37,287 bases of DNA from Phycisphaerae bacterium (GCA_003553245.1 PWDX01000049.1:1-37287); one strand, 5' to 3'; shown: positions 21,610 to 31,512, counted from the stretch's first letter. Numbers and translations are program-made. Notes: a model not told the origin generated them from the letters alone.

Positions 21610-24600
21610 ATGTCTGAACACACCACCAACAGCAAATCTCACAGGGAAAACACCAATCACTCCGGCCTGAAAGTAGAGCAGAACTTCTCAACCCCGGGTG
21701 TTCATCCGTTCGACGAGCTCGAATGGGATATCAGATCGACAAAAATCGCCGGTGATAACGGCCAGACAATATTTGAACAGGACAACATCGAAGTGCCGGC
21801 TTCCTGGAGCCAACTCGCCACCAAAGTCGTAGCAAGCAAGTATTTCTACGGCGATATCGGCGGCGGAGTCCGCGAAAATTCCTTAAAGCAACTGTTTCAT
21901 CGCGTCTGCCGGACAATCGCGGACCGCGGAATGAAAGACAGCTATTTCGCCAGCTACGCCGACGCCGACAAATTTTATCACGAGCTTACTTGGCTTTGCG
22001 TAAATCAGTACGGCTCGTTCAACTCTCCGGTATGGTTCAATGTCGGTCTGTATGATGTTTACGGAATCGGAGGAAGCAGGCACAACTATCATTGGGACAG
22101 TGCCAAAGGCAAGGCCATACCGTGTGAAAACGGATACGAATATCCGCAGGCTTCGGCGTGCTTTATACAGTCGGTCGACGACTCAATGGAAGATATTATG
22201 CGACTGGCAAACAGCGAGGCGATGCTCTTTAAGCACGGTTCGGGAACGGGAACAGACTTATCAACCCTGCGCTCCAGCAAAGAAAACCTCTCAGGCGGCG
22301 GCAAACCGTCCGGGCCTTTAAGCTTTATGCGGGTGTACGACCAGATAGCGGCGGTTATAAAGTCCGGCGGCAAAACCCGTCGCGCAGCCAAGATGCAATC
22401 GCTGATGATAGACCATCCGGACATAAAGGAATTTATCACCTGTAAGACCGAAGAAGAGGAAAAAGCCCGATGCCTTATCGAGGCAGGCTATAGCGGCGAT
22501 TACAATAACGAAGCTTACGGCAGCGTGATGTTCCAGAACTCCAATCTCTCCGTAAGAGTAACCGATGAGTTTATGAAGGCGGTTGATAAAGACGCCGAGT
22601 GGACAACAAAGGCGATAACCACGGGTGAACCGCTGGATAACTACAAAGCCCGTGAACTTATGGACCTTATCGCCGAGGGTACGAGAGTCTGTGGCGATCC
22701 GGGCGTTCAATATCACACTACTATAAACAAATGGCACACCTGTCCGAATTCCGGCCCGATTAACGCCTCTAATCCATGCAGCGAGTATATGTTCATAAAT
22801 GACTCTGCCTGCAACCTGGCCTCGCTGAATCTGATGAAGTTCCGCAAAGAAGACGGCACTTTTGACATAGAGCGATTTCAGCACGCTGTAAGGCTGTTTA
22901 TCATCGCACAGGAAATCCTCGTTGACAACGGCAGCTATCCCGAAGGGCGAATCGCAAAAAACAGCCACGATTTCAGGCCGCTGGGACTGGGCTACGCCAA
23001 CCTCGGCTCCTTGATGATGAGTCTTGCATACGCTTATGACTCCGACGACTCAAGGGCGATGGCCTCGGCCATAAGCGCGATACTGACCGGCACTGCTTAT
23101 AGCGTAAGTGCTGAAATCGCTTCTCAGATGGGCCCGTTTGCCGAATTTACCCGAAATCGCGAGCCGATGCTCAAAGTCCTAGCGATGCACCGCGAACAAG
23201 CCTACAATATACCGGAAACACATTGTCCAAGATACCTGCTCGACGCGGCCAAAGAGGCCTGGGACCAGGCGGTTGACGCCGGCGCCAGAAGCGGTTTCAG
23301 AAACGCACAGGCCACTGTCCTGGCTCCGACAGGGACAATCGGCTTTATGATGGACTGCGACACCACCGGAATAGAGCCGGATATAGCGCTGGTAAAATAT
23401 AAACTGCTGGCAGGCGGCGGAATGCTCAAACTCGTAAACAAAACAGTACCGATGGCGCTGGAACGGCTGGGCTACAGTCCGGAAGATATAAAACAGATAT
23501 GCGACTATATCGACAAAAATGACACAATCGAGGGATCGCCGAAGCTCACGGATGAGCATTTATCTGTTTTTGATTGTGCATTTAAGCCCAGAACGGGCAA
23601 ACGGCATATTTACTGGGAGGCTCATCTGAAAATGATGGGCGCGGTCCAGCCGTTCATTTCCGGAGCGATAAGCAAGACGATTAATATGCCCCGCGAAGCC
23701 GACAAAGATGAAATTGCCACCGCGTATATGGAAGGCTGGAAGCTCGGCCTAAAAGCCGTCGCGATTTACAGGGACGGCTCGAAAATGCTTCAGCCGGTTT
23801 CCACGAAAAAGCACGAGGACGGCAAGACCAAGGCAAAGGCCGCAGAGGAACCTGTAAAAGCAAAACCGCCGCGGCGAAGACTGCCGGATACAAGGCAGAG
23901 CATCACGCACAAATTCTCGGTCGCCGGCCACGAGGGTTATCTGACGGTGGGCTTATACGAAGACGGACAGCCCGGTGAATTGTTTATCACTATGGCCAAG
24001 GAGGGCAGCACCGTTGGTGGATTGATGGATGTCATTGGAACCTGCACATCGCTGTCGCTGCAATACGGTGTGCCTCTGGTAACGCTGGTCGATAAGTTCC
24101 GTCATGCGAGGTTTGAGCCGGCGGGGATGACCTCCAACAGAGACATTCCATTTGCCAAGAGCGTTATAGACTACATCTTCTGCTGGCTGGGCTGTCAGTT
24201 TATTCCCGGCTATGCCGAGCGCAATACGCCCAACCGCGGCGCATCATCCGGCGAAAACAAAAGCAACGCTACCGCGAAACAACTCGTCGAGAAAACCAAG
24301 AACCTTACCGAGAAAATCGCAGAGGCAAAGGGAAAAAACGAAAAGCCCAAAAAACCAGCACCCAAACAGCACAAAGATGTTTCCGTTACGAACAGTGACC
24401 GTATGAGCCGATTTTCCGGCAGGGTCGAAAACCTTGTAGGTTCGGCGATTACCGAAACAGGAGCTCAGAATCAGCAGGAAGTTATGAAACACTTTAACGA
24501 GCAGTTCGAGCATTTCCAGGACGACGCACCCGCCTGCGATGTCTGCGGCTCGATAACTGTCAGAAACGGAACATGCTATAAATGCTTCAACTGCGGAAAC

Positions 24601-24618
24601 TCAATGGGTTGTTCCTAA
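21610..24618 (+). CDS. nrdJ: adenosylcobalamin-dependent ribonucleotide reductase (class II)
   Basis: A 1,002-residue enzyme that reduces ribonucleotides to deoxyribonucleotides, generating its thiyl radical from coenzyme B12 and needing no oxygen. ASACFIQSVDDS and INDSACNLASLNL carry the redox cysteine pair, NPCSEYMF the radical cysteine (Cys390), and LAPTGTIGFMMDCDTTGIEP the substrate-phosphate loop. After a Lys/Pro-rich linker comes a TSCPD domain (about residues 765-870, with ITHKFSVAG and FCWLGCQFIPGY). A second linker and a C-terminal zinc-ribbon-like CDVCG...CYKCFNCGNSMGC follow, the thiol-exchange tail. GAGGAG lies eight bases before the ATG. The gene is monocistronic. Thioredoxin is the expected reductant. 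Confidence 0.96.
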   Translation: MSEHTTNSKSHRENTNHSGLKVEQNFSTPGVHPFDELEWDIRSTKIAGDNGQTIFEQDNIEVPASWSQLATKVVASKYFYGDIGGGVRENSLKQLFHRVCRTIADRGMKDSYFASYADADKFYHELTWLCVNQYGSFNSPVWFNVGLYDVYGIGGSRHNYHWDSAKGKAIPCENGYEYPQASACFIQSVDDSMEDIMRLANSEAMLFKHGSGTGTDLSTLRSSKENLSGGGKPSGPLSFMRVYDQIAAVIKSGGKTRRAAKMQSLMIDHPDIKEFITCKTEEEEKARCLIEAGYSGDYNNEAYGSVMFQNSNLSVRVTDEFMKAVDKDAEWTTKAITTGEPLDNYKARELMDLIAEGTRVCGDPGVQYHTTINKWHTCPNSGPINASNPCSEYMFINDSACNLASLNLMKFRKEDGTFDIERFQHAVRLFIIAQEILVDNGSYPEGRIAKNSHDFRPLGLGYANLGSLMMSLAYAYDSDDSRAMASAISAILTGTAYSVSAEIASQMGPFAEFTRNREPMLKVLAMHREQAYNIPETHCPRYLLDAAKEAWDQAVDAGARSGFRNAQATVLAPTGTIGFMMDCDTTGIEPDIALVKYKLLAGGGMLKLVNKTVPMALERLGYSPEDIKQICDYIDKNDTIEGSPKLTDEHLSVFDCAFKPRTGKRHIYWEAHLKMMGAVQPFISGAISKTINMPREADKDEIATAYMEGWKLGLKAVAIYRDGSKMLQPVSTKKHEDGKTKAKAAEEPVKAKPPRRRLPDTRQSITHKFSVAGHEGYLTVGLYEDGQPGELFITMAKEGSTVGGLMDVIGTCTSLSLQYGVPLVTLVDKFRHARFEPAGMTSNRDIPFAKSVIDYIFCWLGCQFIPGYAERNTPNRGASSGENKSNATAKQLVEKTKNLTEKIAEAKGKNEKPKKPAPKQHKDVSVTNSDRMSRFSGRVENLVGSAITETGAQNQQEVMKHFNEQFEHFQDDAPACDVCGSITVRNGTCYKCFNCGNSMGCS

Positions 24619-24993
24619 CTGTTAAGTTGCTCAATATTCGAACAATTCCGATGGCTAAAGGACTAATATTGGGTTTTTGATAAAAAGCATGAATGTTAAA
24701 ATAAATAGTTTTATGCTATCTCATGCTGTACTCTCCTCTTAAAGGGCAGTACCAGCACAGAACAGCGGTATTGTATCAGCTTATATTCGCCAAAGCAGGA
24801 TATGACAAAAAGACCTGCTGACTCTTTTGGGGTTTAACGCAAAAAAGCAAAACCCATCTAAGGAATATCTCATACGGTTGCCCTGAGAGGAAAAAATTTG
24901 TCTGAAGATTGGGGGCGGAAATGTTATAATCATATTTACCCGTTTTTGAATTGTTCATTTTGCAGTTTTTCAGATTTTTCAGGGATAGACAGA
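24619..24993. other. intergenic region between nrdJ and hydE
   Basis: This 375-base stretch has no supported gene until hydE. It is AT-rich, without an obvious nrdJ terminator. An antisense frame at 24776-25168 is a shadow of hydE. The only signal I can support is the hydE promoter near 24902-24930. Confidence 0.5.
24902..24930 (+). promoter_or_regulatory. extended -10 promoter for hydE-mnmA
   Basis: TGTTATAAT (24922-24930) is a perfect extended -10 (TGnTATAAT). The -35 at 24902-24907 (CTGAAG) is weak. Transcription would start near 24937, after the longest-ORF start at 24898, which favours the downstream start codon. Confidence 0.5.
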
Positions 24994-26088
24994 TTGTGTG
25001 ATAATGCTGAACTTGCGGCTGTTGTGGAATGGTTGAAGGCCGAAGATGAAAGCCGGCTTGAGAGGCTCTGGCAGGCGGCGGACCAGGTGCGCCGTGAGAA
25101 TGTCGGCGATGGTGTGCATTTGCGCGGGTTGCTGGAGATATCGAATTACTGCGTGCGGCGGTGCGCATATTGCGGTATCAACACCGAGCGGAAAGGGCTG
25201 CAGCGGTATCGGATGTCGCGGGATGAGATACTTGCCGGGGCGGAGCAGGCGGCGGAGTATGGTTATGGTACGGTTGTGATACAGGCCGGAGAGGATTACG
25301 GGATAACGGCGGAGTGGCTTGGTGAGATAATACGGACGATTAAATCTGATACGGCACTGGCCGTTACGCTTAGTATGGGTGAGCGGCCTGTTGAGGATTA
25401 TCGGTTATGGAAAGAGGCTGGTGCGGACCGTGTGCTGCTTCGGCTTGAGACGACGGATGAGCAGCTTTATGAGCGGATTCATCCTTCAAGCGGACGCGGC
25501 GGGGCCGGCAGAAAAGAGATACTGGAGGCGTGTGGCCAGATGGGTTATGAGATCGGCAGCGGCGTGATGGTCGGGATACCGGGGCAGAGCTATGAGAGTC
25601 TTGGTCGTGACATATTGACATTCGACCGGATGGATCTGGACATGATAGGGGTTGGGCCATACATCGCTCATCCTGACACGCGGCTGGGCGGGGCGGCGAC
25701 CGGCGAGACCGAGCAGGTTCCGGCGACGGAGCTGATGACATATAAGGTTGTCTCACTTAGTCGTTTAGTTCGGCCTGACGCTAATATTCCCGGGACGAGC
25801 GCTCTTGCGACGCTGAATATCGGGACTGGGCGTGAGAATGCGCTTTGTCGTGGCGCTAATGTTGTGATGCCGAATCTTACGCCGGTGTGTTATCGCAGTA
25901 TGTATGAAATCTATCCGGCGAAGGCCTGTATAAATGAGACCGCGGTGCAGTGTCGTGACTGTCTGCGGGGCAGGATTGAGTCACTGGGCAGGTATGTAGC
26001 GGCTGGGCCGGGCAACAGGGTCAGAAAGAGTGTAAATGGTAATGTGTTGTCGAGATTAGGGGGCTTAGATGGCGGCGGATTTGTATAG
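24994..26088 (+). CDS. hydE: radical SAM protein HydE, [FeFe] hydrogenase H-cluster maturase
   Basis: About 364 residues. HydE helps build the dithiolate-bridged diiron site of FeFe hydrogenases. The radical SAM cluster motif is ISNYCVRRCAYCGI (Cys53, Cys57, Cys60, counting from TTG 24994). VVIQAGEDYG, LAVTLSMGERP, GSGVMVGIPGQS, MIGVGPYIAHPDTRL and CRGANVVMPNLTPVCYRSMY track characterised HydE along its whole length, unlike PylB or BioB. The frame opens at TTG 24898, but the promoter and an AGGGA eight bases before TTG 24994 favour the shorter start. It overlaps mnmA by 20 bases. HydF and HydG maturases and an FeFe hydrogenase are not in the window. Codon use is richer in CGG and GGG than in flanking genes. 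Confidence 0.88.
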   Translation: MCDNAELAAVVEWLKAEDESRLERLWQAADQVRRENVGDGVHLRGLLEISNYCVRRCAYCGINTERKGLQRYRMSRDEILAGAEQAAEYGYGTVVIQAGEDYGITAEWLGEIIRTIKSDTALAVTLSMGERPVEDYRLWKEAGADRVLLRLETTDEQLYERIHPSSGRGGAGRKEILEACGQMGYEIGSGVMVGIPGQSYESLGRDILTFDRMDLDMIGVGPYIAHPDTRLGGAATGETEQVPATELMTYKVVSLSRLVRPDANIPGTSALATLNIGTGRENALCRGANVVMPNLTPVCYRSMYEIYPAKACINETAVQCRDCLRGRIESLGRYVAAGPGNRVRKSVNGNVLSRLGGLDGGGFV

Positions 26089-27196
26089 GGTCAGGGACAG
26101 CGTGGTGCTGATGCCGGCGAGCCTGCGGCCTTATGAGCCGTCTGCGCCGCCTGAGAAGCGGATAGCGGTTCTTATGAGCGGGGGCGTTGACAGTTCTGTT
26201 TGCGCGGCGCTGCTGAAGGAGCGGAGCTGGGATGTGCTTGGAATAACGATGAAGGTTCCAAGCTGCGACAGCGGTGTTAGCGGCTGTTGCGGGGCGGACG
26301 CGGCGTTTGTGTGTGATGAGTTGGGTATATCTCATTATTTTGTCGATGTTTGCCGGGCTTTTACGGAGTTGATAATCAAGCCGTTTAAGTTGGCCTATCA
26401 GCAGGGGCAGACTCCGAATCCTTGCGCAGATTGCAATACATACCTGAAGTTCGCTCTGGTTTGGGATTTGGTGCTGCAGGAGTTTGGGATCGAAAATCTT
26501 GCGACGGGGCACTATGCGGAAATTAGGGAGTATGACGGTCATAAAGCGCTTGGTCAGGCAACTGATAAGACGAAAGATCAAAGTTATTTCCTTTACGGCA
26601 TAAAGCGGGAGCGGCTTGGTCGGCTGGCGTTTCCACTTGCGGGTATAGCTAAGACGCGGACCCGCCAGATAGCGGCTGGGCTTGGCTTGAAGGTTAAGGA
26701 AAAGCCTGAGAGTATGGAGTTGTGTTTCGCCGGGCAGGGGGATTATCGTGATGTTTTAGGGGTGGGGGATTCCGGCAAGCCTGGGCCGGTGGTTGATACA
26801 AGCGGTAATGAGCTTGGAGAGCATAAGGGGCTTGGCAATTATACGCTTGGTCAGCGTAAGGGTATCGGCATTGCATCGACGCAGCCGCTGTATGTTGCGA
26901 AGATTGATATCGCGGCCAATACGCTGGTGCTTGGTCGTAGAGAAGAGGTGCTGATTAAGGAGATTCGGGCTGATAGTTTGAATATACTGATGCCGTCGCT
27001 GCTGGGAGAGGGGCAGGAGTTCCTCGGTAAAATCCGGTCCTATACCGGCGGTCAGCAGTGCAGGATTACGGATATAGGAGATGACAGGCTAACGGTGCAG
27101 TTTGATAAGCCGGTATTTGCGCCATGCCCCGGCCAAAAGCTGGTGCTTTATGATAGCCGGGGCAATGTCGTAGTCGGTGGAACAATTATCAGTTAG
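26069..27196 (+). CDS. mnmA: tRNA-specific 2-thiouridylase
   Basis: A 375-residue enzyme that thiolates U34 of tRNAs for Lys, Glu and Gln. VLMSGGVDSSVCAALL is the PP-loop for ATP (residues 36-43), NPCADCNTYLKF carries the first catalytic Cys119, TGHYAEI and DQSYFLYGI are family blocks, and ELCFAGQGDYRDVL carries Cys219, which forms the persulfide. The C-terminal beta-barrel begins near NYTLGQRKGIGI. About 30 residues precede the PP-loop motif, longer than usual. GGGGG lies five bases before the ATG. It starts inside the end of hydE, and its stop overlaps the convergent secDF stop by eight bases. Codon use resembles hydE. Confidence 0.92.
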   Translation: MAADLYRVRDSVVLMPASLRPYEPSAPPEKRIAVLMSGGVDSSVCAALLKERSWDVLGITMKVPSCDSGVSGCCGADAAFVCDELGISHYFVDVCRAFTELIIKPFKLAYQQGQTPNPCADCNTYLKFALVWDLVLQEFGIENLATGHYAEIREYDGHKALGQATDKTKDQSYFLYGIKRERLGRLAFPLAGIAKTRTRQIAAGLGLKVKEKPESMELCFAGQGDYRDVLGVGDSGKPGPVVDTSGNELGEHKGLGNYTLGQRKGIGIASTQPLYVAKIDIAANTLVLGRREEVLIKEIRADSLNILMPSLLGEGQEFLGKIRSYTGGQQCRITDIGDDRLTVQFDKPVFAPCPGQKLVLYDSRGNVVVGGTIIS

Positions 27197-30100
27197 CCGT
27201 TGCCGGTTTTGACGAAACTGTCGTTCTGGCCGGTTTTTTCTCATTGGCTGTTTTGCCGGCGCCTATCAGCAGCAGCGGTGCTGCGATGGCGATTGAAGAG
27301 TAACTACCAACGATTACACCCAGACCTATCGCGAATGTGAACCCTCGCAGTTCTGCGCCGCCGAATATATACATAACCAGGACAACCAGGAAAGTTGTAA
27401 GCGAGGTCAGTATTGTTCGCGGTATTGTTTCGTTGATACTGTCCGAAACTGTCTGCGGAACAAGCTGTTTCTTCTTTCGATTTTCACGGATTCGGTCAAA
27501 GACGACGATAGTGTCGTTAAGCGAATAACCGATTAGTGTCAGAAAGGCCGCGATTATGGTAAGGTCAATGTTGAAGTCCCTTATCAGCAGCGCATCGCCG
27601 ATAGCGGTTCCGGCGATATATGTGCAGGCCACCAAGGCGCCGAGCGTAATAGTAACATCGTGAACCAGCGCGGCGATAGCAGCGAGGCCATAACGGGCGC
27701 TTCCAAATCTAACCCATATATATCCGATAATCGCCAGAAGTGACAGGAATATAGCTATAACTGCCTGTGTTTTGGCTTCGCCGCCTATTGACGGATCAAT
27801 CTGTGTTACACGAGGTAAAGACGCCTCAAGCTGCATAGCCTGAGTGATCTTTTGCTCTTCGGCGGCAGCGAACTGTTGCCATTGGTCGTCAGGCATTTGT
27901 GCACCTGCTTCGGGTGAAGAGCTTATATAAACAAATTCCGAATATTCTCTGTCAGCTTCAAGAGGCCTAAGATTTTCATCTAATAGACGATGCTCGTACC
28001 ATTGCATATCTTCCACATCGTCGTCCCTGAAGCGTATGTCACGAAGGCGATTTTCTATTGTTGATCTTGTCGCCGGTATTTGCAATGAAGTCGTTATTCT
28101 TACGCCGCCGAGGAAATCTGCAAGTTCGGGATAGGCGCCGATGTCTTCTTCGTCTATTCTTTCAATGTTTGCGATTTCCGGCTGAAGATTCCGCTCAAGT
28201 TCGAGATATTCACCGAGCGCCTGCATGACAGCTTCGTTAACGACCTGATTGATATACGGATCGGATACATCAGCCTGTGGAAATGCCTGCGTGAGAACTT
28301 CACGGACAATAGCGGTATTCATCTGCCCTGTTGAGACGGTGAAAGTGTTTTCGTTATCCGCTCTTACATTCAATTCCGATAATTGGTATCCGGTCTGCCG
28401 GGCTGCCTGAGCTATTTGCGCACGAACCTGCGTAGCGGCGAGTTGCTGCTCAGCGGGCAAGGTTATAGTGGCAACGGTTTCGTTTGTGGCCGTGGTGGTA
28501 ATCTCGTAACGATCACCCGTCTGGCCCACACTGTAAACGCCTGCGGCGGCAAGGGCTGGGTTATTGATTTCCCTGCCGATGGCGTGAATTCTATCGGCTA
28601 CATCCTGTCTGGCAAGTTCTGCGCCTTCGCGGAGGGTTACCTCGACGGAAGTCCCGCCGGTAAACTCAATTCCGTATTTGCTGTTGGTCGCTTCGTCCCG
28701 TGACAAGAAAGCTCCTATTCCGGCGAGAATCAGAATTGCCGAGACAGTAAAGAAGTACTTGCGAGCGGCCATCCAGTTTATGGAAGTTTTACCGAAGAAA
28801 GCGAGCATTGAGAGTTTGTCTTTGAGTATTTTTCTGGTCGTGAGCCAGTCGAAGAATACTCTTGTTACGAACAGAGCTGTGAACATACTTGCTACGATAC
28901 CGAGCATCAGGACGATGGCGAAGCCTTTGACTTCTTCCGGCGCCTGCCACAGGAGTATCGCTGCGGTTATGAAAGTTGTAACATTAGCGTCAAAAATGGT
29001 TCTAAAAGCTCGCTCGTAGCCGTTTTTGATAGCGATCCTAAGTGACGAGCCGCGTTTTTGTTCTTCACGGATGCGCTCGAAGATAAGCACATTCGCATCC
29101 ACGCTCATGCCGATTGTAAGAATAAGGCCCGCAATACCGGGCAGAGTAAATGTAGCACGCAGAAGCACCATAAAGCCGAGCACAAAAAGCACATTCAAAA
29201 ACAGCGCGACATTGGCCAGTACTCCGGCGATCAGGTAATATACAATCATAAATGCCGCGACGAGGAAAAAGCCTACAATAACGGCTGTTATGCCCTGGTC
29301 TCGGTTTTCGGCGCCTATCGATGGCCCTACCGTCCTGACGGATATTGGTTGTTCGATGAGCCTTGCCGGCAGGGAGCCTGCGTTAAGCTTATCTATCATA
29401 TCATTTATTTCTGTTTGACTGAAATTGCCGGTAATTGTGCCTTCGGTGGTGATTCGAGATTGTATCGTTGGGGCTGACAACGCCCTGTTATCAAGCATTA
29501 TACCGAGTTGTCTTTCGAGATTGTCTCCGGTTATGCGTCCGAAGGTAGCTCCGCCTCGCTGGTCGAGTCTGAATGCTATCGCTCGGCGTCCCATCTGGTC
29601 TGAGGTTGGACGAGCGCGTTCTAATTGCCATTGTCTTTGTTGGCCGTCCTGGAGCATTTTTTCGTTGTCAAGATTACTTGTCAGAACATATTCTCTTGCG
29701 CCAAATGGTGCTGTTATAGAGCCTGGAACATTCCATTCTTCCGGATCTTCGATTTCGAGCCAGACATAGCTTTCATCCGAGGCGTAGCGCGGACCTCTTT
29801 GGGTAAGATTTTCCACATAGGTATCAATCTGTTCGTCACGAAGCACATCCTCAAATCTTGTCGGTATAATCCTGAATTCGAGAATTCCGGCTCCCTCAAG
29901 CATTCGCTGTAAGTCTCTTGGATCGTCGAGCCTGCCTCTGAAAGGCTGGTATTGCTCAAAGGTAGTTGCGACCAGTCTGATTTGTTCTGCGCGTTCGGGG
30001 AATTGCTCTTTAAGCTGCTCGAGAGCGTTTCGCTGTTCGTTTTCATTAGGAGTCTCCAGCACCGCTATCATCTGTTCGCGAGTGACGTTCAGGTCATCCA

Positions 30101-30887
30101 GTTCGCTTCGAGCTCTTTCATAGCGGATGTTTAAGCCTTCTTCAGGGTCAGTAAGCTCATCCACCGCTTCGGCCCAGCCGCGGTAAGCTTCGACATATCT
30201 GGTCAGCAATTCGAGCTTTTCGGCATCGTCCTCATCAAGATAGTCTCTCAATGTTTCTGCCAGTTCCTGCTCGGAAAGCTGCGACCAGCCGTGAACCTCA
30301 TCTTCGACATCGGCAATGTTTATCCCGACCTCAGAAACCTCATCGGCCAGTTCGTCAAGTTCCGCCTGATACTGGTCTCGCTGGCTGCGCAGTTGCTGTC
30401 TCTGGTCATAAATGGATGCAAGCTCCTCGAATATGCTCATAGTATCTTCGCAGCCGTGCGCAAGTCTTTCGAGAGACTCCTTCCGCTGTTGCTGAGGCTG
30501 GTCGAGTATTCGCATTACGGCGGCGGGATTGACATTTCTTGCCATCAACTCGTCCATCGCGACTTCAAAATTTTCGCGTTTTTCGCGAGCTTCTGCGCTT
30601 GCTAAAGGCATAACTACCTCAAAGCGCGTCGCTCCCTGGGGCCTCCATAACAGATTTCGCACATTATGCGGATCGACTCGCCTTTGAAGTACCGCAATCA
30701 TCCTCTGCGATAGGCCGTGCCTTTCGGCATCTGCAAGGCCTGTCGGGTCTATTTCATAAGTAAGGCTTGTTCCACCTGCCAGGTCGATTCCAGGCTTGAT
30801 TGTTCTACTGGGTGGGTAGAGAGTCCAGAATGCTACGACAGCTAACACGACGATTAAGGCGAATTTCCAACCAAGATTCCTATTCAT
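27189..30887 (-). CDS. secDF: protein translocase SecD-SecF fusion with coiled-coil insertion
   Basis: A 1,232-residue membrane protein joining SecD and SecF, which use the proton-motive force to pull exported proteins through SecYEG. The first transmembrane helix is near residues 8-24. KPGIDLAGGTSLTYEID is the SecD start motif, and GAGILEFRII ends the P1 base. Between them is a Glu/Gln-rich, coiled-coil-like insertion of roughly 200 residues absent from standard SecD. SVDANVLIFERIREE marks TM4 of SecD. YGIEFTGGTSVEV begins the SecF half, also with an enlarged periplasmic domain, and GYSLNDTIVVFDRIREN is its counterpart motif. Fused SecDF also occurs in Bacillus, but there without this insert. 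It follows yajC in the leftward operon. Confidence 0.95.
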   Translation of the reverse strand: MNRNLGWKFALIVVLAVVAFWTLYPPSRTIKPGIDLAGGTSLTYEIDPTGLADAERHGLSQRMIAVLQRRVDPHNVRNLLWRPQGATRFEVVMPLASAEAREKRENFEVAMDELMARNVNPAAVMRILDQPQQQRKESLERLAHGCEDTMSIFEELASIYDQRQQLRSQRDQYQAELDELADEVSEVGINIADVEDEVHGWSQLSEQELAETLRDYLDEDDAEKLELLTRYVEAYRGWAEAVDELTDPEEGLNIRYERARSELDDLNVTREQMIAVLETPNENEQRNALEQLKEQFPERAEQIRLVATTFEQYQPFRGRLDDPRDLQRMLEGAGILEFRIIPTRFEDVLRDEQIDTYVENLTQRGPRYASDESYVWLEIEDPEEWNVPGSITAPFGAREYVLTSNLDNEKMLQDGQQRQWQLERARPTSDQMGRRAIAFRLDQRGGATFGRITGDNLERQLGIMLDNRALSAPTIQSRITTEGTITGNFSQTEINDMIDKLNAGSLPARLIEQPISVRTVGPSIGAENRDQGITAVIVGFFLVAAFMIVYYLIAGVLANVALFLNVLFVLGFMVLLRATFTLPGIAGLILTIGMSVDANVLIFERIREEQKRGSSLRIAIKNGYERAFRTIFDANVTTFITAAILLWQAPEEVKGFAIVLMLGIVASMFTALFVTRVFFDWLTTRKILKDKLSMLAFFGKTSINWMAARKYFFTVSAILILAGIGAFLSRDEATNSKYGIEFTGGTSVEVTLREGAELARQDVADRIHAIGREINNPALAAAGVYSVGQTGDRYEITTTATNETVATITLPAEQQLAATQVRAQIAQAARQTGYQLSELNVRADNENTFTVSTGQMNTAIVREVLTQAFPQADVSDPYINQVVNEAVMQALGEYLELERNLQPEIANIERIDEEDIGAYPELADFLGGVRITTSLQIPATRSTIENRLRDIRFRDDDVEDMQWYEHRLLDENLRPLEADREYSEFVYISSSPEAGAQMPDDQWQQFAAAEEQKITQAMQLEASLPRVTQIDPSIGGEAKTQAVIAIFLSLLAIIGYIWVRFGSARYGLAAIAALVHDVTITLGALVACTYIAGTAIGDALLIRDFNIDLTIIAAFLTLIGYSLNDTIVVFDRIRENRKKKQLVPQTVSDSINETIPRTILTSLTTFLVVLVMYIFGGAELRGFTFAIGLGVIVGSYSSIAIAAPLLLIGAGKTANEKKPARTTVSSKPATAN

Positions 30888-30989
30888 AGCACGGTATTCC
30901 TAAAGTAAAATTCATAAAATTTAAGTTTGTCATCCTGAAGTACTCGTCTGAAAGTTTTATTTCGTCAGAATAGCTCTACGCTTTGAGCG

Positions 30990-31418
30990 CTATTTTGTTT
31001 CCTTCGAGAGATTAGCTGCGATAGCACTCGGTATTATTTTCATTTTTGTGTTCGTAGATTCATCTATTTTGACTGTGATCTGATCGTCTTTTACATCAAC
31101 AACTGTGCCGATAATCCCGCCGATGGGGCGTATTTTGTCGTTTTTCTCAACGCTTTGGACCATCTTCTGGTGCTCCTGCTGGCGTTTTTTCGGGCCCCTG
31201 AAAAGCAGAAAGTACATAAGCAATGCGATCGCAGCAAAAAACAGTATGTTGTGAAGCCCGATTTGCTGTTGTGGTGGTGCTTCTTCGTCCAGTTGCTCAT
31301 TATCGGGTTGGATTGTGTGAGTTTCGGTTTCCTGTTGATTTAGCGGCTCGCCAAAAATGACTTCTTCCTGGTTTTCGGCCTGCGCTTGTGCCTGTGCAAG
31401 TATCCATAATTTGTTCAT
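30990..31418 (-). CDS. yajC: preprotein translocase accessory subunit YajC
   Basis: A 142-residue single-span membrane protein that associates with SecDF. One transmembrane helix (NILFFAAIALLMYFLLF) is followed by RGPKKRQQEHQKMVQSVEKN and GGIIGTVVDVKDDQITVKI, the YajC signature. About 50 Gln/Glu-rich residues precede the helix, an extension not seen in the roughly 110-residue E. coli protein. AAGGAA lies five bases before the ATG. It sits between tgt and secDF, the classical tgt-yajC-secD-secF order. Confidence 0.94.
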   Translation of the reverse strand: MNKLWILAQAQAQAENQEEVIFGEPLNQQETETHTIQPDNEQLDEEAPPQQQIGLHNILFFAAIALLMYFLLFRGPKKRQQEHQKMVQSVEKNDKIRPIGGIIGTVVDVKDDQITVKIDESTNTKMKIIPSAIAANLSKETK

Positions 31419-31512
31419 ATCTGTTCCTTCCTTATATTCTGCTTAAAAGTCGCTTTTTTTGGTAACCGGTTTTATAACCGAAAAATTCCCAAAATAACAG
31501 TAAAAATTACTT

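Noticed and set aside
24898-24993. Longer hydE start at TTG 24898
   Set aside because: It has a fair Shine-Dalgarno, but the extended -10 at 24922-24930 lies inside it and the added residues match nothing in HydE; TTG 24994 fits better.
31440-31500. Terminator between tgt and yajC (GGTT-TTAT-AACC hairpin)
   Set aside because: On the transcribed strand no T-run follows the stem, so the operon probably continues through.
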